DNA of 64,000 nt from Erodium maritimum. Lineage: Eukaryota > Streptophyta > Magnoliopsida > Geraniales > Geraniaceae. This document shows positions 47,311 through 57,758 of this stretch, piece after piece; within the stretch, counting starts at the first letter, position 1; every line of letters begins with the position of its first letter. The stretch spans positions 60,373,675 through 60,437,674 of the forward strand of contig OY997594.1 of the NCBI GenBank assembly GCA_963921825.1. The letters are read 5' to 3'. The position numbers and the translations under genes were made by a program. Under the pieces are notes generated by a model. It did not search any database, was not told the DNA's origin, and saw only the letters and a list, made by a program, of their open reading frames with translations.

Positions 47311-48121
47311 GTTGTAAGCTCCCTCTTCTCTCTGGTCTCTTCTCTCCTTCTACTCTCTCATCTCTTCTCTCGCGTCTCTTCTCTTCACAGAAATTTTCGT
47401 CTTTCTAAAGTCCACCGTCACAGACTGTTAACGGAAGGGGTTTTCTGTTAATTAATGAAACGTTAGGGTATGCATCGGTTAAGTTCAAACTTAAGGGTAT
47501 GCATCGGTTAAACGGCCATACTTAAGGGTATGCATCTGTAATTTACCCTATTAATAATTTAAGAAATGGATAATTATAAATATTTAATATTGAATCACTA
47601 AAGAATTAATAATTACTTTAAAAAATATATTTAAGAATTTTTTAAAACCTGTATAAAAAATCTGATTTTTAAAATATATTTTTATAATTTTTAATTATTT
47701 TTTAGTATTAAGTAGATGGGTTTGTGAGTAGGGGTAGATTTTGGTAATTTTTAATATTATCCGAGGGTATTTTCGTCATTTTACAAAAAAGTTAACAACT
47801 ATGGATGGAAAGGGGGTAACGTCGTTACTAAACATTAGTTTGGGGTAGGTGATTGCTATGAATGAACTTTGGGGTGGTCAAACGTTAAACGGGTATAGTT
47901 TGGGATAGTCAAACGTAATTTACCCTAATTATAATTATATTCTAACATACTCAACAACACTATCCTTATTTAGCCCTAAAACCCCGATTCATGAATGAAC
48001 AAAATCAGCTTAATTGGTCGATCATAAAAGAGTAATAAATATGCTCAAAAAGCCCCAAAACTTCCTTTTGGATGAATCTGGGAGTATGCTTTGCGATTTC
48101 ATAACGTTTGCTTCAAAACCT

Positions 48122-49027
48122 TTGCTTTGGTATATATATATTTTTATCAGCAAATTTTAATGAAGGAACAAGTTCTCAAAATGAGAACAAGTCCAAGGGG
48201 AATCCCTCGATTACAACCTGGAGCATGCCTGTCTAGCATGTGAAAACCAGAACCATAACCCAAACAAAGGGTACACAAAGGTCATCTAACCAAAATTTGC
48301 TAACAAGTAGAAAACATACAGATGGTCTCAACATAACCAGATATATCTAACTTGAGGTACAACCAAGGCCCAACAAGGAGCAACTGAACTAACAGAAAAA
48401 CTAAAACCAGAGAAAAAACAAAAACAAGCAAATGAAGGCCTCCGGCCATACTTACAAAGCAACGAACAAAAGAAAGAAACTCAAATCCAGTGAGAGTAGC
48501 AAAGACATCAGAGCAAACACACGAAATCGGACCTGAAACCTACTCCCTGAAAACCTGCTACCAAAAACCCCCCCACCAGTCTTTCCTCTAGATTAAGGCC
48601 ACACTGACCAGGTCACCAAGACCAACAAACTACAGGGTGGCCACCACCGGCTCACCGTGAGGCCCAACACTGGGGCAAGAGAGGAAAAGAACCGAGAAGA
48701 GAGGAAAAGGGAGACAAGACTTACCAGGAAGAGGAAGAGGCTAACCCAGCGAACGCAGAACCAAGTGACCACACCCGAAAGAACACCGAGACAACGCCCC
48801 CGTGGCCAGCACCAACAGGAAGAAAACGGACCCAGTCGACCCCCAAATCATCACCGACAACGAAGAGAGGAGCAGATCTTGGAGGGCCTTGACCTTCTGT
48901 GAGCAGCAAAAATAACCGAGCAATTTCACACTCACCAAATCATAAGGCTTCAAAACCCCTTGCACTGCTCAGTTTCGAAAAAAAACCCACCGAAACCAGG
49001 ACTCCAATAGGTTGCTTTGGTATATAT
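48122..49027 (-). mobile_element. LINE-derived retroposon with 16-bp target duplication
   Basis: TTGCTTTGGTATATAT occurs at 48122–48137 and 49012–49027. The insert between (48138–49011) reads on the minus strand toward a tail AATTTGCTGATAAAAA, with the end motif CTTCATTAAAATTTGCTGATA seen in other LINE tails here. No protein domain was recognised; frames such as 48657–48902 are low-complexity basic sequence. It is probably a 5'-truncated or internally deleted copy. Confidence 0.8.
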
Positions 49028-49438
49028 GATTTTATCTCATGTTGCATACATCATCAAACATTAGTGATTGCTTTGGCTGATGAGTCTTGCCAGGTGAAGC
49101 AAGGGATGGATGATCCAATTTGTTCATAATTTACACCACTCTACTTGGTAGTCCAACCCAACGTGCCTGATTAAATTTTGAATGTTTATAATAATGGATG
49201 GAAGTTAGATGTTTATTCATCGTGTGGTTTGAAATGGGATGTTGATTTTCAATTGAAATTGATTGATATGTTACATGATAATTAAGTTGTACTCAAGCTG
49301 AGGAAAACCCACTAGTAATTGCTTTGCAATCATTTACACTACGGACGTGCATAACCTGATACAGTGTCTGATAATCCAGACCAAAAGCATATATAACACA
49401 TTAATTGTACACTAAAATAGAAGCATTTGAAATCCTCG
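49028..49438. other. 3' flank of the receptor kinase gene
   Basis: AT-rich, gene-free. Presumed downstream region of the minus-strand kinase gene. No clear structure seen. Confidence 0.4.
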
Positions 49439-51418
49439 TCATCTGCCGGAGAGTTGCGTGAAGGGAGTGATCTGTCCTCCGGTGAGAGAATTGTCACATT
49501 CCTTGGAGAAAGACGGAGGCATGGCCGGCCACATGAAAGCGGGCCTCTCCATCGGCAGGTACGGCGGATCAGCCTCTCCGGTGAGAACCTGCAACACGAT
49601 CTTCATGGAAGGCCTCTTGTGCGGATTCGGATGGCAGCAAGCCAGCCCCAGGATCATCAGGCACTCCATTTCTTCGCTCTCGAACTCCCCCTTCAGCTTC
49701 CGATCCACCGCCTCGAGCATCCTGTTCTTGCTCCGGAGGTTCCACAGCCAGTACACTATGCTATTGTTGTAGTCATTGTCCTCCTCGCTCTGATTTCCAG
49801 GCTTCCTCCCGCAAACAACCACCAGAACGAGGACCCCGAACGCGTAAACGTCGGTCTGCTCGGTGGCCCTGCCGGTCAGCAGGCACTCCGGCGCCATATA
49901 ACCCGGAGTCCCAGCGATCGCCTGGGTGGAGTGGTGGGTGAGGTCGTTCTGCTGGATGGTACGCGCCAGGCCGAAGTCTCCCAGCCTGGCGTTGAACTCG
50001 GAATCGAGCATGATGTTGCTCGCCTTGACGTCCCGGTGGAGCACCTTCCTCTCGCACCCGTTGTGGAGGTAATCCAAGGCCTGCGCCACCCCGAAGATGA
50101 CGTGGCTTCTCGTCCCCCAGCAGAGCATGGGGTCCTCCTCTCCCGGGGCGAGCTTCTTGTCCGGGAAGATATGCTTGTCGAGGCTGAAGTTGGGCATGAA
50201 CTCGTACACGAGGAGGAGGTCGTGCCTCTCGTAGCACCACCCGATGAGCTTCACCAGGTTCTTGTGATGGAGGCTCCCGATGGTCGTCACCTCCGCGATG
50301 AACTCTTGCTTGCCTTGCCGCGAGTTCTCCGAGATCCTCTTCACGGCCACGTCTCTATTGAGAAGATGCCCCTTGTACACCGTCCCGAACCCTCCGCTCC
50401 CGAGCTTGTTCTTCAGGTCGAAGTTGCCCGTCGCTCTCTTGAGTTCTTTCAACTTGAACTTCCTCGGAGCCATGGAGCTTCCCGAGATCTGATCCTCCAG
50501 CCGAGGATAAGCTTCTTGCTCGATCTCTATCCGATGCTTCCTGTTCCAATACAAGAGACACAAGACCCCACAAAGCAAGACAAGGGCCGCTATTGGAACC
50601 GCTATGACAATCAACAAGTTGGACTTTTCGGCGTCCACGTCATCAGCGTAGAACTCCCAGGACCTGACACAGTTAAGCTCCGTGTAGTCGCTGGTAGAGC
50701 CCGCGAAGCCGACGTAAACCTCTTCGGGAAGATAGGCGGAGAGGTCAAGAGGCTCGGAGATCACAAGGTGATCGAGAAGATCATCGTCCGTCATCGAAAC
50801 GAACACGGAAACAACCGTTCCGTTGTAGCTGACATGGACATAAACGTCGGTGCCTTTATCGCCGCCGGCGGTGAGATTGACGCCGTGTTGGAGCAACGAT
50901 TCCTGCCTGATGGAGTAGACGCTGTTGACGTCCAAGCCGACGTGGTTCCCGTCAACGTCCTCGGGATAGCTCCGCCTGGTGTCGAACTCGATGGCCACGA
51001 TCCGAGCGCGGGACGAGCCGTTGGTGGCCTGGTTGACGATGCCGAGCCACTGGCCGGAGCTGTGGTCGGGGAGGGAGGAGTCTCCGGTGAGGATGAAGGC
51101 GAGGCCTTCCCCTCCGGGAGAGGTGCGGGGGGTGATGTTGATGAGGAAGGTGGTGTTGAAGGAGGTGGGGGTGGGGTGGTCTTCGCCCCAGAGGCGGAAG
51201 CGGTGGTTGTGGACGATGCGGCCGGACTTGTTGAAGATGGAGGCGACGCTGAGGTCGGGGGTGACCTGGATGGCGTTGGAGACGATGTAGGATGTGTTGC
51301 GGATGAAGTGGAGATCATCCAGACCGTCTCTGAAGGACGGGTAGTAGATTTCGAAGCAGCCCACTTGAGTATCAAGGATCAGGAAGGCTGCGAGGAGTAA
51401 AAGTATGGATATGCGCAT
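49439..51418 (-). CDS. L-type lectin-domain receptor-like kinase
   Basis: Plasma-membrane receptor kinase: an extracellular legume-lectin domain linked by one membrane helix to a Ser/Thr kinase. Members act in defence, hormone and developmental signalling; the ligand is unknown here. The single-exon frame is intact at 659 residues from the first true ATG (51418); the frame extends 14 codons upstream but only from GTG. Signal peptide about 1–21 (RISILLLLAAFLIL). Lectin domain about 22–258, with the metal-site region IVAIEFDTRRSYPEDVDGNHV. Transmembrane 268–290. Kinase about 330–615, with GSGGFGTVYKG (340–350), VAVKRI (Lys360), Glu376, HRDVKASN (461–468, Asp463) and DFG (481–483), so an active RD kinase is expected. 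GC content is much higher than its surroundings, as usual for intronless members. It could be a singleton-clade (S-type) LecRK, but the subgroup cannot be fixed by eye. Confidence 0.93.
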   Translation of the reverse strand: MRISILLLLAAFLILDTQVGCFEIYYPSFRDGLDDLHFIRNTSYIVSNAIQVTPDLSVASIFNKSGRIVHNHRFRLWGEDHPTPTSFNTTFLINITPRTSPGGEGLAFILTGDSSLPDHSSGQWLGIVNQATNGSSRARIVAIEFDTRRSYPEDVDGNHVGLDVNSVYSIRQESLLQHGVNLTAGGDKGTDVYVHVSYNGTVVSVFVSMTDDDLLDHLVISEPLDLSAYLPEEVYVGFAGSTSDYTELNCVRSWEFYADDVDAEKSNLLIVIAVPIAALVLLCGVLCLLYWNRKHRIEIEQEAYPRLEDQISGSSMAPRKFKLKELKRATGNFDLKNKLGSGGFGTVYKGHLLNRDVAVKRISENSRQGKQEFIAEVTTIGSLHHKNLVKLIGWCYERHDLLLVYEFMPNFSLDKHIFPDKKLAPGEEDPMLCWGTRSHVIFGVAQALDYLHNGCERKVLHRDVKASNIMLDSEFNARLGDFGLARTIQQNDLTHHSTQAIAGTPGYMAPECLLTGRATEQTDVYAFGVLVLVVVCGRKPGNQSEEDNDYNNSIVYWLWNLRSKNRMLEAVDRKLKGEFESEEMECLMILGLACCHPNPHKRPSMKIVLQVLTGEADPPYLPMERPAFMWPAMPPSFSKECDNSLTGGQITPFTQLSGR

Positions 51419-51649
51419 GTTCCTCTGTGGTTGGTGATGGATGTGCAAAGTTATGCTCACTGCAAACCTTCATTTTATGGCTGAAACTTTCCTTTTTTTC
51501 TATTTTCTATATTGCTCAACAGAACCTTCCTTGTAATTGAGTAATTAGCTGCATATACAGACCTTGACCAAATGATTTTTTTTATTCGGTTGTTAGAGTC
51601 AATGGTGCATTTGCTTAAGGAAAAAAAATGACTAGTCACACTTAACATA
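51419..51649 (-). promoter_or_regulatory. Proximal upstream region of the kinase gene
   Basis: AT-rich sequence between the kinase ATG and a retroposon insertion. Contains TTATAT-type words around 51550 but no certain TATA box. The insertion at 51650 limits the original promoter to about 230 bp. Confidence 0.4.
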
Positions 51650-52944
51650 AGATGCATATGATTTTTGTTTTTGTTTTTTGAGTAAACGCGACTTTCATTC
51701 CTTCAAAAAGAGTCAGTACATGCTTGTAAGTCTTACTGGGACAAATATAATAACCCTGTAACTACCGTAACGTCTAGGACGTTGTGTTGAGATGTCATAG
51801 AGGCGACCTAAAACTGACAACCAAAGATAATGAACTAGAGCAGTAATGAAATAAACAACCAAATCTACTAACGAGAAACTGAAAGACAATAAAACTAAAA
51901 CCCGTTGACGATCACTGCTCAAGGGGGGGTCTGAATACCGTTGGGTCTCCCGAGAACGACGATATGCTTCGTTGATAAACCTGAACCTGTGAACAACAGT
52001 GGAGAAGGTCTGATAGGGCACCCTCAAAGACTCCTTCCTGTCCCTGAGGCCTGTCTGATGACTCATGCGTGGCGGCGGGGCTGTTTCCCAGCCCTAGCCC
52101 GAATTGTGACTCGTCGGTCACCCCATTCTTCTACTGCTGGTTGCTCCAACACTCAAACTCCGTCATTCAATCCGGTTGACCGCCAACCCGACGCCCGAGG
52201 CCACTCCAGACCCAGGCCTTGAGCCTCAAACCAGTTTTGGGGACTCGGAGAAGGAGGCCAAGTGGGATACCCATCTCCCCCATACGACAACGGTCTCAAA
52301 GCGAGGTCATGATTCAGCCATCGTGGACGCCGTTAGAAAGGACCCAGAGCAAGGTCATGGATCAGGCGCTGAGAGAAGGAACCCAGAGCAAGGTCTTGGG
52401 CCAGTCGTCGTGGAGGCCGGAAGAGGATATCAGTGCGTGGAGACCAAAAACGCCCCCGTGCGAATCCCCGATGTGGAGGAAGCGACGACATAGTTGGCCA
52501 GTCCTGATGACAACCCGATGCCCGCTCCGCCCGACGATGTATCCTAGATGGAGGGATTGAAGGGATCGCACGAGATGAAGATGCCTTCAGAGTCGACCGA
52601 AGCGCCGACAGGAACCCCCGGAACGCGCCGCCCGGCAGGAAACCCAGAGCAAGGTCATGGGAAACAGACGACACCCACCGGAAGAGATGTCCGTAATCGG
52701 GAGAGCAGTGAAGGCCCCTAGGATGAGGAGGGATGAGGCCAACGTGTGAGAGTGCGCGCCAGAACAACGAAGAGGGACCGGACAGTAGTCGGGAGCATGG
52801 ATCAGACAGTAGCCAGGAGAGGCAGAGCCTGTGTCGGAGTGAGACACGTCGAGAAGGGGATGAAACCCTAGGTCTAACTTCCAAAAGAGGCGTAAACTCT
52901 AACAGAGCCATGATGACAATTCAACTGTTAGATGCATATGATTT
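51650..52944 (-). mobile_element. Non-autonomous retroposon with 15-bp target duplication, upstream of the kinase
   Basis: AGATGCATATGATTT occurs at 51650–51664 and 52930–52944. The 1.27-kb insert ends on its left (minus-strand 3' end) in GAATGAAAGTCGCGTTTACTC followed by an A-rich tail. Inside, the minus-strand open frame 52333–52911 (192 codons, Leu/Ser/Arg-rich) has no recognised domain. It contains three or four copies of CATGACCTTGCTCTGGGT (plus-strand CCCAGAGCAAGGTCATGG at about 52340, 52383 and 52646, and a variant near 52295). No reverse transcriptase is present, so it must have been moved by LINE proteins in trans. Confidence 0.85.
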
Positions 52945-54479
52945 CAAATAGTGGGGTTTCCCATATGATTTCAAATAGTGGATTTTCCTCCATTGTAACC
53001 TAAATTAATTCCAAATTTATTCAATGTTGAATGGACACATATTTTATACTGCGGATAAGATTTGAAACTTTTGTAAGGTTTGAGGATAATTTGTAATATC
53101 TTCAAAAATAAGACCATATTCAATTAATAGAGATGATTTCTATAATTTTGTTTATAAATCCAAATTGATTTTAATTAAAATATTATTTTGATTTGGAGTA
53201 TAAAACCAAAAAATTAACTTTCTGCTTCAATAAATATACAGTTTGATAATTTCAAGTCAATTTTAACTAAAATGACAAGTTTAGAAGATGATTTTGAAGC
53301 ATGTCATTGTCTTTACTACATAAAGTGGGTTCGAAGCAATTTCTAGCTTGACAGATACTTATGAAGCAAGGATTGGATTGGCTAGTTTTGTTTTTCAACG
53401 GTTGGGGTTGCTTTCAATATTATTTTGGCCTCCATCTCATTTTCAAAGTCCCTTTCATGCCCCGTTTTAATAGTTAACATTGTGAGCTTTATTTCTCTCA
53501 TGCACTCAAGCTCACACTTTCTTCGTACGAATATAAGATGAAACAAGAAAGAAGGGTATGATAAAGATTAGAGGTTTGACCTATCTCTTTGCTACTATTA
53601 TAGCTTCGGCTGACTCATAACCCATACGACCAACCAAGATTTTAATCCATCCCCACGTCACTTTGACCATATCAAAGTAATACATATAAAAACAAACTTA
53701 GTGATAAGGTGATAACTTCAAGTTCCAGACAAGGAAATGTCGTCACAACAAATGTGTAGTTTCATATATTTATGTATTGAAATTATGATGTCAAAATGAT
53801 TGTTCATTTTCATATAAAGGTTAAAGATAATTTATATTTATAAAATTCAAATTTGAAGAAATTTTCTGACTTTTCTTCCCAATTCAAATTCATTGAAGAC
53901 TTGAATTAATCAATGTACCGATGATATATTCCATATTTATTAAAAGTCAAAGATGTGACTAGGTCTTTTCTTATTGTATAATGTGCCTATCTTGGTTGTC
54001 ACAGTTGAACTTAAGAAGCTTTTTGTTTGTTTGTGTGTTTGTCCGTAAGTACCAAAATTCCAGTGAAAAAAAGAAGGCAATAAAAGAAAATCATTTTATT
54101 TCCAAAGAAATTAATATTAGTCTTTTCAAGCAAACTTTTCTTCCCCAACATTTCACATCACACAACATCCATTTTAATAAGCTCCCTCTTGATCGATAGA
54201 GGAACGACAAGTTAGTTGTGTAGAGTTTCACTCTCATGTCTAGATATGGTCTACACAAGAACATGACCCAGAGAAATCAAAGAAGAATAAAGATTTTTGA
54301 AACCTTGGAGTGTCTCTCTAAAACGTTAATAATATCCACTTCTGCTATCGTGTTCCATCAATTCCGCTACACACACCACTCGGTACAAATCTTCAAGGCC
54401 ACATTCTGCCACATAAGGAGAGAAACTGTCCGTCCAATAACATGATCGAGCCCTTAGGACCAAAACTTTACAACAAAAA
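52945..54479. other. AT-rich gene-free stretch
   Basis: CATATGATTTCAAATAGTGG occurs twice at its start (about 52936 and 52962). Otherwise no gene, domain or repeat boundary seen. Confidence 0.4.
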
Positions 54480-55640
54480 AAAAATTTGGATCATCAAAAG
54501 CAAATTGAAATTATCTTTTGAGGCAAAAGATACAAAACGATAAATTCCAATCCAGCTACAGATTGAGAAAAACCGCCACAAAAAAACAACAACACGCAAG
54601 TGAACAAACAAGATCCAGTACAAGAGTAAACAAATAATGATGCAAGCAAGTGTTAATGTTGATCATAGTAAAGGCCAGGTGAATGAGCACATTCTTCAGG
54701 CTTTGCTGTGATGAAAGTGAGAGGACTAATTCTTCAAGCTTCGAGTAAAGAGTAACCAAGGACAAATATTCTTGTGCAGCGATGTGAATATGCAGGCATA
54801 AGTACTTGTGCATCTTGTGCAAGTGATGCTGTGAATGTGTAATGATAGCCTTTCCAGAATGAAGGCTTGACCTTCAAGAAGCTCCAAAAAAAGGAGTGAG
54901 CCACTGACAATCCGAGGAGGAGGACTCCAGAACCGAAGATTGCACCAAAAACCCGATAACCCGAGCTGAAGCAAACACCCCATCAACCGTAGTTGGGCGC
55001 GACTCAGACGGAACCAACGATCTACAAGCAGTACCCGAGAAACGCGTCCCACCATTCCGAAAACGAGACGCCGGAATCACCGGCGAGAAGAGCAACCAGT
55101 ATCAACGAGTCCGTCCAACCCAGGCAAGAAAACGAAAAAGAAAAACAAGAACAGAAACCCACATCGGCCACAACCGACCCCACTACGAATCGAACCACCG
55201 ACGCTTCAAACCTTTCCACACCAGGAGCTAATCTGATCACACCAAATCCAGCTTACAGCCACAACGCGAGACAACCAGCCAAAACCCCAACTTCGACAGT
55301 GCAACGCCAAGCCAGAACCGCGTCAATCATGAGCCTGAGAGGACGATGAAAGACATACCACGCCGGTTCGAAAGCCAAACGCCGGAGAAGACACCGAACT
55401 AAGTCGGAGGAGAAGCCAGAGCTGTCAGAGCTCGGGAGAGACAGGTCTGACGAGTATAGAAAGGAGCGAGCTTGCTCCGAGGTACAGATCTGGAATAACA
55501 ACAACGATAACCGGCGAGTACCCGAGCGGATCAGAGACAACCACCGCTTTCGACAAGACCCCGACCACACCAAACCCATCCACAACGAGAGACAACCGAT
55601 TCAGGGTTTTGACCCGACCTAGTTTCCTGACCCAATTTAG
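54480..55640 (-). mobile_element. Probable LINE-related non-autonomous retroposon, minus strand
   Basis: The minus strand reads from a GC-rich, gene-like 5' part (about 55630–54890) into an AT-rich 3' part ending CAAAAGATAATTTCAATTTGC then TTTTGATGATCC, similar in style to other LINE tails in this window. Frames on both strands are short and give no known domain. No target duplication was identified, and the base run at 54473–54483 is A on the plus strand, so the poly(A) end is not clear. Confidence 0.4.
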
Positions 55641-56196
55641 GTTTCCGAACCGATTCAAGCCTCTGACTCATGTCCGGTTTCGGCTATGTCCTTTCCTTCG
55701 AGTCTAGTTGTGCAAGAGGCCTCACCAGCCCAATAATGGGACAGTCCTTGAAAGGACGCCCTACTCAAGCCTAGTCGTAGGGGTCGCCCTCTAAAGAAAC
55801 AATTTACTTTTGCTAGAGTAATGAAGGACCTCCAGCTCGTATCTCAAGGAGTGATAGACCACCTGTAGTCCTTTGATGCTTGATTGGACGCAACCCTCAA
55901 GGTTAAGGACAATAAGGGACGAGTGTCTCGAATTTATAGTACTAGGTCCAAGAGTCGGGCTCTCAAGATGGTTCTGAATCACTCTTTTGATAGTGAGTGG
56001 TACGAGGAAGCGTAGGCCTAGTTTGCCAGTTCTTTGTTCTCTGGTCCAAGAACTCTTTTCATTACTTTTAGTCCTATGGTTACGGGTTTTGCCCGTGTCA
56101 GCTCCCGTATATCCAGCTTTTATGTAATCGTTGTCTTTTTTGGAATTTTTCATTTCAGAAAGTATTTTTCAATAAAAATTTTGCGCTTATCAAAAA
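55640..56196 (+). mobile_element. 5'-truncated retroposon fragment, plus strand
   Basis: The plus-strand sequence ends with CAATAAAAATTTTGCGCTTATC and six A at about 56190–56196, a LINE-type 3' end like that at 11355–11382. Upstream, one plus frame gives broken protein-like words (FARVMKDLQLVSQGVIDHL, LKMVLNHSFDSEWYEEA) that could be a LINE ORF1 or linker. The 5' limit is a guess. Confidence 0.45.
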
Positions 56197-56426
56197 ATAG
56201 ATTAGTATTCAAATGATGCATGTGATTATGAATTTTAGATTATGAAACAATTTTTTTTCACCTTGTTTATGAAATATATAATCCAACATCATGTATTGTA
56301 TTTTGTTGCTTTTAATTAGAAGAGCGGTTTCTGTTTCGAGATGTTCCTCTTTCGGGTGGTTTTCCCCATCTTTATAATTCTTCTCAAATTTTAAAGATCA
56401 TATAAAAAACAGCATGTATTCTCCGA

Positions 56427-56805
56427 GTTCTGAAAATCCCGACTGAGCGCCGCCTAGGCCCCATTTTGTGCCTAGCCGACCCGACTTGGCGCCTAGAACA
56501 ATTTTTCATATTATAGTGACTAGATTACAATAATTAGATGGTTGTCCAGAGTTGTTCGGTGTTGGTGATATTATGGATTGTGCTTCAAAGTTGTTTGGTG
56601 TTATTTTTTTAGGTATTTTAAATATTCTTTACCATTTTAATATAAGAAAGTTCATATTTTGTATCTATATATAGTAATATACATAGTAAAAATTTAAAAA
56701 GTAGAAAAATACAAATCCGATTAGTCCCCGATTAATCTCCGTCTAGTCCTCGATTAATCCCTGAAGGCCATAGCCGCCTGACTAGCGCCTAACGACTTTT
56801 AGAAC
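56427..56805. mobile_element. Small terminal-inverted-repeat element
   Basis: The left end, GTTCTGAAAATCCCGACTGA, pairs with the right end, read as GTTCTAAAAGTCGTTAGGCG on the minus strand. Both ends carry GCGCC and CCTAG-type words just inside. The core is AT-rich. The 379-bp size and lack of coding capacity fit a non-autonomous element. The target duplication was not resolved. Confidence 0.45.
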
Positions 56806-57758
56806 CTTGTGTATTTTATACCGAATTGGATATTGACCGCACAGAAAAATCGTTTCACACGCGGTAGAATGGTCGATGCACCCATCCTCATCGATTTGTC
56901 AAAGAAATTTGTGGAACATCCAAAAACTAGCATCCGTGAAGCGGTTGTGCATTTTTTATATGGAGTAAACCTCATCACCCGTAAATAATCTGGCTTTTGT
57001 TGAAAATAGCTATCTTGGTACACTACTACCTCCATCACGCATCAGAAAAGTCTGTGACTCATCCGAAAACGACGTCGAAGCATAGCTTTGATGTAGATAG
57101 GACGCTCAACGAAATAGTCTAGCATCAATCGTTGATGACCGTCATGACGTCGTCAGTCGATGATCGTACACAGGTCTTCCCTTGTTAAATGTCACCGCTC
57201 TTGTTCTCTCACTTCTTCACCGTGAAAGCGTATTGTGCTTCTATATTCGTCCTGGTTTGTCCTATCATACACTCGTATACAGTGGGATCCATAATGATTG
57301 TAGAACACAACAATTTTTTTCGATGAACAACTACATTAAATTGGTCCATTTTATAAGCAAAAAGCTTTATTTAAAAATATTTTTTCAGACCCTCACTAGC
57401 TCGGCGTTGTAGTAGTGTTGAATGGTCAAAAGCCTGTTGCGAATCACACACGCGAATCACACACATCACTATCAGGACTGCATAGTAGACGTGAAGTTAC
57501 ACTCGTTCTCGCCATGTCAGCGTTTCATAGAGTCCCCAATATCTACGACTCGCTCCAACGTTCAAACACTAAACGAGCCGCTAAACTTGACAATCGTTCG
57601 TACATAGACAACATTGATTAGCGTTTAAGGTGGAGTGATGGAGTTTAGCATTAATCAACGGTTGAAAGGAGTTAATCAACGGTCTCGTGCTGTGCATTAT
57701 TTGGGCCACTTATATCGGGTCGGGCTTCCACAACTAAATGGTCAACCTTGTTAGTTGG
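56806..57758. other. Gene-free stretch
   Basis: Only short frames below 80 codons, none with homology. Some paired words (AATCACACACGCGAATCACAC near 57440) are local repeats. Confidence 0.4.

Larger units (their letters stand above)
41384..47557. mobile_element. Inner MuDR-type MULE, two convergent genes, TATTAATAA duplication
   Basis: The element is 41393–47548 (6,156 bp), with the exact 9-bp duplication TATTAATAA at 41384–41392 and 47549–47557. Terminal inverted repeats of about 130 bp (41393–41522 and 47418–47548) are almost identical and contain three tandem TTAACCGATGCATAC-type words. A plus-strand GRF zinc-finger gene starts near the left repeat and a minus-strand transposase gene starts near the right repeat, so both are transcribed inward and converge near 42400–42960. 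Confidence 0.93.
40188..47934. mobile_element. Outer Mutator-like element with TAATTATAA 9-bp duplication
   Basis: The element is 40197–47925, with the exact 9-bp duplication TAATTATAA at 40188–40196 and 47926–47934. Terminal inverted repeats start GGGTAAATTACGTTT and extend roughly 165 bp with scattered mismatches. Without the nested element it is about 1.56 kb, so it is non-autonomous. It carries a GC-rich, CT-rich, gene-like insert (40570–41190) as in Pack-MULEs. Confidence 0.9.
39884..47947 (-). mobile_element. TRIM-like mini-retrotransposon holding two nested MULEs
   Basis: The 3' LTR-like end is 39884–39951. The 5' LTR-like end is split as 40140–40196 plus 47935–47947. Both are about 68–70 bp, end TATAATTATATTCTAACA on the plus strand, and share the AACTAATTCAAC/AACCAACTCAAC start. 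The tRNA-iMet primer site (minus strand TGGTATCAGAGC) is at 40128–40139, directly beside the 5' LTR. The internal region is only about 190 bp and has no gene. These are the traits of a TRIM. No clear 5-bp duplication was found outside and the polypurine tract is weak, so confidence is moderate. Confidence 0.5.

Noticed and set aside
49427..51400. Plus-strand open frame of 657 codons antisense to the receptor kinase
   Set aside because: It mirrors the GC-rich kinase gene codon by codon (third-position GC leaves the opposite frame open), has no ATG-based domain and no homology visible. The minus strand has all lectin and kinase motifs.
51419..51460. Fourteen-codon N-terminal extension of the kinase
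   Set aside because: It would start at GTG and precedes the hydrophobic signal peptide. The ATG at 51418 puts the signal peptide at the very N terminus.
52333..52911. 192-codon protein as a real gene
   Set aside because: Lies wholly inside a retroposon with target duplications, has no domain and contains an internally repeated DNA word.
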